Assembly (NCBI GenBank): GCA_039028235.1
Contig: JBCCIN010000342.1
Location: 1 to 5,828, forward strand
Length of the DNA stretch: 5,828 nt
Reading direction: 5' to 3'
Source of the DNA: JANQPX01 sp039028235
GTDB taxonomy: Bacteria > Pseudomonadota > Alphaproteobacteria > Geminicoccales > Geminicoccaceae
How positions within the stretch are numbered: position 1 is the stretch's first letter; each line of letters begins with the position of its first letter. Positions 1-5,828 of this stretch are shown piece by piece. Under the pieces are notes generated by a model. That model saw only the letters and a list, made by a program, of their open reading frames with translations, ran no database searches and was not told the DNA's origin. The position numbers and the translations under genes are program-made.

Positions 1-33
1 GCGCCCGTCCTGGTCGTTTCAACCTTGCCCGGC

Positions 34-67
34 CGGCGACGGCGTCCTGCAAGAAACACCGTCGCCG
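34..67 (-). other. Intercistronic RNA hairpin downstream of the binding-protein gene
   Basis: Positions 34-42 (CGGCGACGG) and 59-67 (CCGTCGCCG) are exact reverse complements, giving a 9-bp GC-rich stem with a 16-nt loop. It begins about 40 nt past the stop codon of the solute-binding-protein gene. On the minus strand the stem is followed by GCCGGGCAAGG, not a run of T, so it does not look like an intrinsic terminator. In many ABC operons a hairpin at this place protects the binding-protein message from 3' exonucleases or attenuates read-through, giving more binding protein than permease; that role is inferred here. No convincing start of a following gene is visible in positions 1-33. Confidence 0.5.
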
Positions 68-106
68 ATCCGAGATATGGCTACGTCAACCAGGTGCTGG
101 CAGCAC

Positions 107-1441
107 CTATTGGCGGTACTCGGCCCATTTGTAGTAGCCCTCGCGTTCCATGATGGCGCGGGCCTTTTCGTTGGCTTCGTCCATGATGGGCTGGATGGGC
201 TTGTCTGTGGTGATGACCTCGGTAAGCGCCTGGCCGAGCACGTCGATATTGAGCTCGTTCCACTCCGGGATCAGTGGACGCCAGTCAGGATCCGCGCAAG
301 GCAACTGCTCGGCGACCACCGGATATTCCGGGAACTGCTCGACGAAATCGGGATCGTTCAGAGTCGAAATGCGGATCGGATCGCCGCCAAGCTCGACCAT
401 GCGCCGATCGCCGGCCTTGCTGGTCATGTACTGAATGAACAGGAACGCGGCTTCCTTGTTCGGTGCGTTCGCCGGGATACCCATGGCGAAGCCGCCGGTC
501 TCGGAGCCGCAGCGGGATCCCACCGGATGCAGTGCGAAACCGACCTTGCCGTCGACCTTGGAGAGCTTTTCGTTCCTGGACATCGCCGCGATCTTCAGCG
601 TGTCCAGATACATGGCCGCGTCGCCTTGGAGGAAAGCGGCGGACGCCTCGGAGAAGCCGTAGGACGGGATGCCTGTCGGTCCCGTCTGTGCAATGGTGCG
701 CATGATCTCAGCCGCCTGAACCGCCTCCGGGCTGTTGATCACGGGGTTCCACTCATCGTCAAAGATCTTGCCGCCGAGTGGAGCCAGATGCAAAAGCCAG
801 CCGGCCGTCACCTGATGACCGGTCTTGCCGCGCGAGGTCATAGCGCCGATGCTGGCCTTGTCCTGGATCTCCGGCATGAGGGCGGCGAGCTCGTCATAGG
901 TTGCCGGCACCTCGAAGCCGTGTTCCTCGAAGATGTCCTTCCGGTAGGCGAGGATCGACGTCTCCGCACCGAACGGAATGCCATAGAGCGCTCCGGACTT
1001 GCCGGGCATATAGCCCTTCTTACCGCCAACCACACCGCCATTCTGCAGATAGGCATCGGCGATATCGTCGATGTCATATTGCGGATCGACCAAAGCACCA
1101 TTGGTGAAGAACTGGCTTAGCGGTGTCAGGAGGCCCTTCGAGACATACTCGCCCTTCCACATGACGACCCAGGAAACGACGTCATATTCACCCTCGTCCT
1201 TGGACATTTCGAGGAGCTGACGATCGCGCAGCTTCAGATACTGAAGCGCATCCACCTCGACCTCGATACCGGTCTCCTCGGTGAATTCCTCGATCAGCGT
1301 TTCGGCCGCTTGGAAATGGCTGAGCGCCGGCCAACTGACGACGATCGTGGTGCCTTCGTAGTCCTCGTAAGGATTGGCAATGGCCGCGGAGCCGAAGCTC
1401 AGCAGCGCGCCGATGGTGGCGGTGGCTAGCAAAGATCGCAT
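107..1441 (-). CDS. ABC transporter periplasmic solute-binding protein, family 1
   Basis: Encodes a 444-residue periplasmic binding protein that would capture a solute and deliver it to an inner-membrane ABC permease. Residues 1-22 form a classical Sec signal peptide (MRSLLATATIGALLSFGSAA, then an AIA site, cleavage likely before N23). The mature part has the SBP_bac_1 layout: TIVVSW near residue 32, the segment ALYGIPFGAETSILAYRKDI at 151-170 followed by VPATYDEL, and AAFLQGDAAMYLD at 268-280, all typical of carbohydrate or polyol binders. Two cysteines, C311 and C382, are the only ones in the protein and could form a disulfide. The ATG start is supported by a GGGGAGG ribosome binding site six bases upstream. 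The gene lies downstream of the GntR gene on the same strand. No permease or ATPase is in the window; they would be expected to the left. Ligand unknown: the family is mainly for sugars, but the neighbouring cyclic-amide hydrolase gene allows other substrates. Confidence 0.93.
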   Translation of the reverse strand: MRSLLATATIGALLSFGSAAIANPYEDYEGTTIVVSWPALSHFQAAETLIEEFTEETGIEVEVDALQYLKLRDRQLLEMSKDEGEYDVVSWVVMWKGEYVSKGLLTPLSQFFTNGALVDPQYDIDDIADAYLQNGGVVGGKKGYMPGKSGALYGIPFGAETSILAYRKDIFEEHGFEVPATYDELAALMPEIQDKASIGAMTSRGKTGHQVTAGWLLHLAPLGGKIFDDEWNPVINSPEAVQAAEIMRTIAQTGPTGIPSYGFSEASAAFLQGDAAMYLDTLKIAAMSRNEKLSKVDGKVGFALHPVGSRCGSETGGFAMGIPANAPNKEAAFLFIQYMTSKAGDRRMVELGGDPIRISTLNDPDFVEQFPEYPVVAEQLPCADPDWRPLIPEWNELNIDVLGQALTEVITTDKPIQPIMDEANEKARAIMEREGYYKWAEYRQ

Positions 1442-1447
1442 TAGGAA

Positions 1448-1454
1448 CCTCCCC
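1448..1454 (-). promoter_or_regulatory. Ribosome binding site of the solute-binding-protein gene
   Basis: The minus strand reads GGGGAGG, then six bases (TTCCTA), then ATG. This is a strong Shine-Dalgarno match with good spacing. It fixes the start of the binding-protein gene and fits the high expression normal for periplasmic binding proteins. Confidence 0.8.
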
Positions 1455-1533
1455 TTTTTTGTCGACGATCAGGTTGAGACAGCGGTGTCATTTCGGGCTC
1501 TCAGATAGCAGCATAGGTGTCGATCCCGCAGCC

Positions 1534-1689
1534 CTAGCGGGTGAATAGAAAAATGAGAATGCGAAAAACTTTTGCTGCGATCCAAGGCAGCAGTTCCGGC
1601 CAGATCGGCGCCGGCCTCGGTCGGCACCCCTTGGAGGCGCGCAGCCAGGCGCTGATCATCTGCAGCCATCCCAGCATAAAGAGATCCAA
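1534..1689 (-). CDS. Possible small hydrophobic protein or gene remnant, unrecognised
   Basis: A 51-codon frame starts at TTG (an internal ATG is codon 5) and ends in TAG, in the gap between the regulator and binding-protein genes and on their strand. A purine-rich GAGGGAGG lies 6 bases before the TTG. The peptide is rich in W, L, I and F: LDLFMLGWLQMISAWLRA at the start and a hydrophobic end, PWIAAKVFRILIFLFTR, separated by a basic proline-rich middle. I do not recognise it. It could be a small membrane protein, the remnant of a decayed permease, or chance. An overlapping 79-codon frame in another phase (1708 to 1469, also TTG-started) shows no better features. The codons of the last third are AT-rich compared with the flanking genes, which argues for intergenic DNA. 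Confidence 0.2.
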   Translation of the reverse strand: MDLFMLGWLQMISAWLRASKGCRPRPAPIWPELLPWIAAKVFRILIFLFTR

Positions 1690-1704
1690 GCGTTCGCCTC
1701 CCTC

Positions 1705-2463
1705 TCAAGGTCTCACCTCCACCTGTCGATCGACCGCCTCAAGCAGCATAGCGATGGTCTCGATATGATCCTGCATGGCCGCCGCCGCCGCATCAGGATC
1801 ACGCGCCTGGAGGGCTTCGAAAATGTGCTCATGGTGGCGGATCGCGATCCGAATGCCATCGTGATGACGCATCAGATCGCGCCGGTAGGTGTAAGCATAG
1901 GCGTAGGCTTGCGCAGCAAAGCCGATCAGAACCTGATTGCCGGCCGTCTCGAAGATCGATTGGTGAAATTCGCGATCCGAGATCTGAAAGCGCACCGGAT
2001 CGTCCAGCATGTCGTGCTGCGCGTCGATGAGCTTAGCGAGGCGGGACAATGTCGGTGCGTCGATCCGCTCGGCCGCACGCCGCGTGAGGTCAGGCTCCAG
2101 CAGACGCCGCGCATCGAATACGGTCTCGTCGGTAAGATCAGGCAACTGGCGGAGATCGAAACGCCGGCTCTCGTCAATTGTCGCCGCGCTGGTCCGCACC
2201 CTGGTCCGTGTTCCATGGCCAATCTCTAGGATGCCGCGCTCAGCCAGAAGCCGCAGCGCACCGCGCACGCTGTCGCGGCTTACCTCTAGAATGGCAGCAA
2301 GTTCACGCTCTGCCGGCAGCTCATCACCTTCCTGCAAAAGACCGGCTGCGATTAGGTCGGCGAGGCTCGATGCGATCCGTTCGCGCAAGGGCAGTCGCCT
2401 GATGCCGTCCCGAAGGGCAGGCCCGAGAAGGACAGATGCGCCTGTTTTTGACAAATTTGCCAA
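1705..2463 (-). CDS. GntR-family transcriptional regulator, FadR/FCD subclass
   Basis: A 252-residue cytoplasmic DNA-binding regulator. Residues about 24-90 are the winged helix-turn-helix: LPLRERIASSLADLI, then GDELPAERELAAILEVSRDS, VRGALRLLAERGILEIGHG and the basic wing TRTRV. Residues about 112-242 are an all-helical FCD effector domain with the usual metal-ligand pattern: D163 and H167 in DREFH, H211 in the HHEHIFEAL segment and H233 in MQDHIE; R119/R120 and E123 lie in the RRLLEPD helix. FCD proteins typically bind a small organic acid or sugar acid and act as repressors. The first usable start is TTG at 2463, with GAGAGG only three bases upstream; TTG at codon 4 is the alternative, and no ATG or GTG is available nearby. 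The start lies inside the large inverted repeat, so autoregulation is likely. Placed next to a divergent hydrolase gene and upstream of an importer gene, it probably controls both units. Confidence 0.92.
   Translation of the reverse strand: MANLSKTGASVLLGPALRDGIRRLPLRERIASSLADLIAAGLLQEGDELPAERELAAILEVSRDSVRGALRLLAERGILEIGHGTRTRVRTSAATIDESRRFDLRQLPDLTDETVFDARRLLEPDLTRRAAERIDAPTLSRLAKLIDAQHDMLDDPVRFQISDREFHQSIFETAGNQVLIGFAAQAYAYAYTYRRDLMRHHDGIRIAIRHHEHIFEALQARDPDAAAAAMQDHIETIAMLLEAVDRQVEVRP
2448..2463. promoter_or_regulatory. Candidate GntR operator box 1, overlapping the regulator start
   Basis: TTGACAAATTTGCCAA is a 16-bp palindrome with one mismatched pair (TTGACAAA against TTTGCCAA). FadR-subclass regulators bind short palindromes of about this size, so it is a candidate autoregulatory site. 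It coincides with the first five codons of the GntR gene. It also contains TTGACA (2448-2453), which could be a -35 hexamer for the plus-strand gene, but the hexamer 17 bases further on (TCACTG) is a poor -10. Regulator binding here is inference. Confidence 0.4.
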
Positions 2464-2504
2464 GTGCCTCTCACTGGTCTGATTACTCTACCAGTGAGAG
2501 GCAC

Positions 2505-2519
2505 TTGGCAAATTGTCAA
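2505..2519. promoter_or_regulatory. Candidate GntR operator box 2 with minus-strand -35 hexamer
   Basis: TTGGCAAATTGTCAA is a 15-bp palindrome with one mismatched pair and is the mirror partner of the box at 2448-2463, shorter by one central base. On the minus strand it reads CTTGACAATTTGCCAA, and CTTGAC is the preferred -35 motif of many alphaproteobacterial housekeeping promoters. The minus-strand -10 is not clear: CACTGG lies 17 bases after TTGACA, whereas AGTAAT (2487-2482) lies 18 bases after the overlapping TTGCCA. Either way transcription of the regulator gene would begin in or near the central spacer, with the box in the promoter. Confidence 0.4.
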
Positions 2520-2630
2520 GCGTCAGCGATGCGCCGACCGAGTCTTGTTGAAGGCTGGTTGCCTCCGATCTCCACGGCCTATGGTCTCAACGCCTGACTT
2601 CCGATAGGCAGGAACACAAGGTCAGACATT

Positions 2631-2634
2631 GAGG
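2631..2634 (+). promoter_or_regulatory. Ribosome binding site deciding the start of the oxoprolinase-family gene
   Basis: GAGG is eight bases before ATG at 2643 but only two bases before the in-frame GTG at 2637. The spacing favours ATG, giving a protein that starts MWQFWIDRGG, the usual amino end of this family. Confidence 0.55.
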
Positions 2635-2642
2635 TCGTGGGT

Positions 2643-5600
2643 ATGTGGCAGTTCTGGATCGATCGTGGCGGCACCTTCACGGATATCGTTGCCAAAGCGC
2701 CTGACGGTGCGATGCAAACCCATAAGCTGCTCTCGGAGAACCCCGAGCGCTACAAGGATGCTGCCGTCCAAGGCGTGAGAGAGGTCCTGGGCCTCGCTTC
2801 AGGCGATGCCTTGCCCGACGGCACGTCGATCAAGATGGGCACAACAGTCGCGACCAATGCCCTTTTGGAGCGAAAAGGTGACAGAACGCTCCTGCTGATC
2901 ACCAAAGGCCTCGGCGACCTTCTGCGCATCGGCTATCAGAACCGGCCGAAGCTCTTCGATATGCACATCGTCCTCCCTTCTATGCTGTATGAGCGCGCCG
3001 TCGAGATCGAGGAACGCATCGGGGCACATGGTGATGTGATCACCGCATTGGACGAAGTGCGAGCCGCACGGGCTTTGCAAGAGGCCTACGACGATGGGAT
3101 CCGCGCCGTCGCCATCGCCTTCATGCACGGCTATCGCTACACCACCCACGAGGCGAAGGTCGCCAGCCTCGCGGAGGAAATAGGCTTCACGCAGATCTCG
3201 GTGAGTCACGAGGTAAGCCCCTTGATGAAGCTGGTGTCCCGCGGAGACACCACGGTCGTTGATGCCTATCTTTCACCGATTTTGCGGCGCTATGTCGATC
3301 AGGTCGCGGGCGAACTCCAGGTTGACCGTGCGGGCGGCCGCCTGCTGTTCATGCAGTCCAATGGCGGGTTGACCGATGCCCGGCTGTTTCAGGGCAAGGA
3401 TGCGATCCTGTCCGGCCCGGCCGGCGGTGTGGTCGGCATGGTCCAGACTGGGAAGATCGCAGGTTTCAGCAAATTGATCGGGTTCGACATGGGCGGCACC
3501 TCGACCGACGTTGCCCATTTCGACGGCGCCTACGAACGTGCCTTCGAGACGGAGGTGGCCGGCGTTCGCATGCGCGCGCCGATGATGCACATTCACACGG
3601 TTGCGGCCGGCGGCGGGTCGATCCTGCATTTCGATGGTGCGCGTTTCCGCGTTGGCCCCGACAGTGCGGGCGCCAACCCGGGTCCCGCCTGTTATCGAAG
3701 AGGTGGCCCCCTGGCCGTGACAGATGCCAATGTCCTCCTCGGCAAGATCCAACCTGATCACTTCCCTGAGGTCTTCGGACCAAAAGCCAACGAGCCGCTC
3801 GATGCCGAAGTCGTGCGCAGGAAGTTCCTGGAACTTGCTGAAAACATTGCTGAATCGACGGAAGGGCAAGCGCCCGGCGTCGAGGAGGTCGCCGAGGGTT
3901 TCCTACGCATTGCAGTCGAGAACATGGCCAATGCAATCAAGAAAATCAGCGTACAGCGCGGCTACGATGTCACCGAGTACACCCTCAACTGCTTCGGTGG
4001 GGCAGGGGGGCAGCACGCCTGTCTGGTCGCGGATTCTCTGGGCATTTCAAAGGTATTGCTCCATCCCTTCGCCGGCGTCCTATCTGCATACGGCATGGGT
4101 CTCGCCGACATTCGTGCCATGCGCGAAACCCAGATCGAACTACCGTTGACCGACAACGTACAGGATGAGCTCGCTCGGAATTTCAAACGGTTGGAGCAAG
4201 ATGCAGCCCGAGAACTGGAAGAGCAGGGGCTAAGCCGCGACAGGATCAAAGTGATACGCCAGGTGCACATCCGCTATGAGGGTACGCACCAACCGCTTCT
4301 CGTGGATTTTGCGGGTATTCATGAGATGCATCACGCCTTTGAAAACGCTCATAAATCGCGATTTGGCTTTGCCGTGCCCGAACGCAAGCTAGTGGTCGAA
4401 GCGCTCTCCCTTGAGGCCATTGCCCAGATGGACGTTGCAGATGAGGTCGAGGCCGTCGGGGCCGACAATGCAGATCAGCTAACCATCAGAAAAACCGTCA
4501 AAATGTGGAGTGACGGGGCTTGGCGGGATGTGCCGCTCTACCATCGGGACGATCTTGCACCCGGCCACGTGATCGACGGTCCGGCGATCATCGTCGAGGC
4601 CAACAGCACCAACGCCATCGAGGCGGGATGGCGCGCTGATTTCAATCGCTTCGGGCATCTTCTTCTAACCAGGGTTCAACCCAAAGAAGAAACTGAAGCC
4701 GTCGGCACCTCGGTCGACCCGGTCATGCTGGAGGTCTTCAACAACCTCTTCATGTCGATCGCCGAGCAGATGGGCGTGACCCTCGCGAATACGGCCTATT
4801 CCGTTAACATCAAGGAAAGGCTGGATTTTTCCTGCGCGCTCTTCGATAGCGAAGGCGCTCTGGTCGCGAACGCGCCCCATGTTCCAGTGCACCTCGGATC
4901 GATGAGCGATTCGATCAGAACCATCGCGAGGTTGAACGCCGGTGAGATGAAGCCCGGTGATGTCTTCATGCTCAACGCCCCCTTCAACGGGGGCACGCAT
5001 CTCCCCGATGTTACCGTGATTACACCGGTCTTCGATGAGAGCGGTAAGAGCATCTTGTTCTATGTCGGCTCGCGCGGTCACCACGCCGACATCGGCGGCC
5101 GGACACCAGGCTCCGCTCCGCCGGACAGCCGGCACATCGAAGAGGAAGGCGTCCTCATCGACAACTGGAAGTTGGTCGATCAAGGCATTCTACGCGAACA
5201 GGAAACGCGGGATCTTCTCGCATCGGGGCGATATCCCTGCCGCAATGTCGATCAGAACATGGCTGATATTACCGCGCAGATCGCGGCTAATGAGACCGGT
5301 GCCGCCGAGATCCGAAAGATGGTCGCGCATTTCGGCCTTGACGTCGTGCAGGCCTATATGGGCCATGTCCAGGACAACGCCGAGGAGATGGTTCGCCGCG
5401 TGATCGACGTGCTCAAGGACAGCTCGTTCACCTATCCTCTTGATAGTGGTGCGAAAATCAAGGTTGCGATCATGGTCGACAAGGCCGGCCGCTCGGCGGT
5501 GATCGACTTCACCGGCACGTCCGATCAGGACGAGAAGAACTACAACGCACCGCTGGCCGTGACCAAGGCCGCTGTTCTTTATGTTTTCAGGACGTTAGTT

Positions 5601-5768
5601 GATGATGACATCCCTCTGAACGAAGGCTGCCTGAAGCCACTCAAGGTCATCGCGCCTGAAGGATCGATGATCAACGCACAATATCCGGCTGCGGTCATCG
5701 CTGGAAATACCGAAGTTTCGCAGTCATGCCTTCCCTCCTCTATTGCGGAAATACCAACTTTGAAGTAA
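2643..5768 (+). CDS. Fused HyuA-HyuB protein, 5-oxoprolinase/hydantoinase family, C-terminally truncated
   Basis: A 1041-residue cytoplasmic protein of the family that opens cyclic amides (5-oxoproline, hydantoins) using ATP. The HyuA-like half (about 1-685) shows DRGGTFTDIV at 7-16, KMGTTVATNALL at 64-75, SGPAGGVVG at 257-265, the nucleotide-binding GFDMGGTSTDV at 280-290, AAGGGSI near 321, SAGANPGPACYRRGG at 341-355 and NCFGGAGGQH at 449-458. After a short linker the HyuB-like half starts at about 690 (SVDPVMLEVFNNLF) and keeps ERLDFSCALFD, HVPVHLGSM (H746, H750), FNGGTHLPD (H786, D789) and SRGHHADIGG (H813, H814, D816), likely metal and active-site residues. The fused order and the opening MWQFWIDRGGTFTD resemble full-length 5-oxoprolinase, usually about 1200 residues or more. 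Here resemblance ends after AGNTEVSQ (Q1027); 14 unrelated residues precede TAA. The missing HyuB end normally holds a TMNNF-like segment and glycine-rich motifs, so the product is probably inactive. Exact substrate is not determined. Confidence 0.9.
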   Translation: MWQFWIDRGGTFTDIVAKAPDGAMQTHKLLSENPERYKDAAVQGVREVLGLASGDALPDGTSIKMGTTVATNALLERKGDRTLLLITKGLGDLLRIGYQNRPKLFDMHIVLPSMLYERAVEIEERIGAHGDVITALDEVRAARALQEAYDDGIRAVAIAFMHGYRYTTHEAKVASLAEEIGFTQISVSHEVSPLMKLVSRGDTTVVDAYLSPILRRYVDQVAGELQVDRAGGRLLFMQSNGGLTDARLFQGKDAILSGPAGGVVGMVQTGKIAGFSKLIGFDMGGTSTDVAHFDGAYERAFETEVAGVRMRAPMMHIHTVAAGGGSILHFDGARFRVGPDSAGANPGPACYRRGGPLAVTDANVLLGKIQPDHFPEVFGPKANEPLDAEVVRRKFLELAENIAESTEGQAPGVEEVAEGFLRIAVENMANAIKKISVQRGYDVTEYTLNCFGGAGGQHACLVADSLGISKVLLHPFAGVLSAYGMGLADIRAMRETQIELPLTDNVQDELARNFKRLEQDAARELEEQGLSRDRIKVIRQVHIRYEGTHQPLLVDFAGIHEMHHAFENAHKSRFGFAVPERKLVVEALSLEAIAQMDVADEVEAVGADNADQLTIRKTVKMWSDGAWRDVPLYHRDDLAPGHVIDGPAIIVEANSTNAIEAGWRADFNRFGHLLLTRVQPKEETEAVGTSVDPVMLEVFNNLFMSIAEQMGVTLANTAYSVNIKERLDFSCALFDSEGALVANAPHVPVHLGSMSDSIRTIARLNAGEMKPGDVFMLNAPFNGGTHLPDVTVITPVFDESGKSILFYVGSRGHHADIGGRTPGSAPPDSRHIEEEGVLIDNWKLVDQGILREQETRDLLASGRYPCRNVDQNMADITAQIAANETGAAEIRKMVAHFGLDVVQAYMGHVQDNAEEMVRRVIDVLKDSSFTYPLDSGAKIKVAIMVDKAGRSAVIDFTGTSDQDEKNYNAPLAVTKAAVLYVFRTLVDDDIPLNEGCLKPLKVIAPEGSMINAQYPAAVIAGNTEVSQSCLPSSIAEIPTLK

Positions 5769-5828
5769 ATAATTTGTTGTCATAATGCAAGTATAAAGCA
5801 AGAAAAGAAGGACAAACAAGGCTGGGAA
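5724..5828. other. Foreign AT-rich segment after the break in the oxoprolinase-family gene
   Basis: From about 5724 the DNA no longer encodes the expected HyuB continuation in any of the three forward frames, and from 5764 to the window end only 21 of 65 bases are G or C. The change is abrupt and coincides with the loss of protein similarity, as expected at the edge of an inserted element or a rearrangement. No transposase or clear terminal inverted repeat is visible in these 105 bases. A weak promoter-like pair, TTGAAG (5760-5765) and CATAAT (5781-5786) with a short 15-bp gap, and purine-rich DNA such as AAGAAAAGAAGG could precede a gene beyond the window. The type of element is unknown. Confidence 0.5.

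Larger units (their letters stand above)
2448..2519. repeat. Near-perfect long inverted repeat between the divergent units
   Basis: The left arm (2448-2478) and right arm (2490-2519) are reverse complements around an 11-bp spacer, ctgattactct. The inner 25 bp (2454-2478 and 2490-2514) match without error; a single-base indel follows, then five more matching bases, ending in TTGACA facing inward from each side. The left arm includes the TTG start, GAGAGG ribosome binding site and first codons of the GntR gene, so the right arm is a mirrored copy of that gene start. The position suggests a symmetric operator/promoter. Alternatives are a palindromic duplication or the remnant of a small terminal-inverted-repeat element. 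In RNA it would fold into a very stable hairpin if transcribed across its whole length. Confidence 0.9.

Noticed and set aside
77..1120. Long plus-strand open frame of 347 codons opposite the binding-protein gene
   Set aside because: It is antisense to a convincing secreted binding protein with signal peptide and family motifs; its own translation is arginine/histidine-rich with no recognisable domain, typical of a GC-rich shadow frame.
1582..1634. CCAAGG ... CCTTGG pair as a terminator of the GntR gene
   Set aside because: Only six base pairs with a loop of about 40 bases and no adjacent U-tract; too weak to call.
1469..1708. Minus-strand 79-codon frame between the regulator and binding-protein genes
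   Set aside because: TTG start overlapping the regulator stop, no recognisable motif and no hydrophobic or domain-like pattern; the alternative frame at 1534-1689 is at least as plausible, and both may be chance.
1765..2229. Plus-strand frame of 154 codons opposite the GntR gene
   Set aside because: It lies fully inside the regulator gene on the other strand and shows no domain or ribosome binding site.
2448..2519. Inverted repeat as an intrinsic transcription terminator
   Set aside because: It lies between divergent gene starts, overlaps a start codon and has no T-run following either arm in the relevant direction.
2505..2597. Plus-strand mini frame starting TTG GCA AAT in the right arm of the inverted repeat, with a copied GAGAGG
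   Set aside because: The start signals are simply the mirror copy of the regulator start; the 30-codon product has no feature suggesting a real protein or leader peptide.
5726..5785. Short ATG frame in another phase just after the break, considered as a frameshifted HyuB continuation
   Set aside because: Its 19 residues do not match the expected HyuB continuation, and the composition changes at the same place, so a simple frameshift does not explain the loss.

Overview
The window holds two transcription units that diverge from a short promoter region at about 2464-2642. The base composition (mostly GC-rich coding DNA), the codon use, CTTGACA-like promoter hexamers and a FadR-type regulator beside an ABC binding-protein gene together suggest an alphaproteobacterium, probably of the rhizobial or related soil groups. 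That assignment is inference; there is no marker gene here.

Left unit, minus strand. A GntR-family regulator of the FadR/FCD subclass (2463 to 1705) is followed after about 260 bp by a periplasmic solute-binding protein of ABC-transporter family 1 (1441 to 107). The gap carries a weak 51-codon reading frame and the strong ribosome binding site of the binding-protein gene. Past the binding-protein stop lies a 9-bp GC-rich hairpin (34-67) with no U-tract, as is common between a binding-protein gene and its permease genes. Any permease or ATPase genes would lie outside the window.

Right unit, plus strand. One long gene encodes a fused HyuA-HyuB protein of the 5-oxoprolinase / hydantoinase family (2643 to 5768). 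It is intact through the HyuA part and roughly the first two thirds of HyuB, then loses family resemblance at about 5724 and stops 14 codons later. The following DNA is about one third GC, in sharp contrast to the gene. The C-terminus, roughly 150-200 residues, appears to have been removed by an insertion or rearrangement.

The most striking non-coding structure is a near-perfect inverted repeat of about 30 bp per arm with an 11-bp spacer (2448-2519). It sits exactly where the two units diverge. One arm covers the start codon, ribosome binding site and first codons of the regulator gene; the other is a mirror copy. Each arm contains its own short palindrome (TTGACAAATTTGCCAA and TTGGCAAATTGTCAA) and a TTGACA hexamer facing the centre, so the element looks like a mirrored promoter/operator for both units.

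Taken together, the layout suggests a regulated catabolic locus: an effector-binding GntR repressor, an importer for a small solute, and an ATP-dependent cyclic-amide hydrolase that would open the imported or derived ring. The substrate cannot be read from the sequence, and the hydrolase is probably inactive in this copy.
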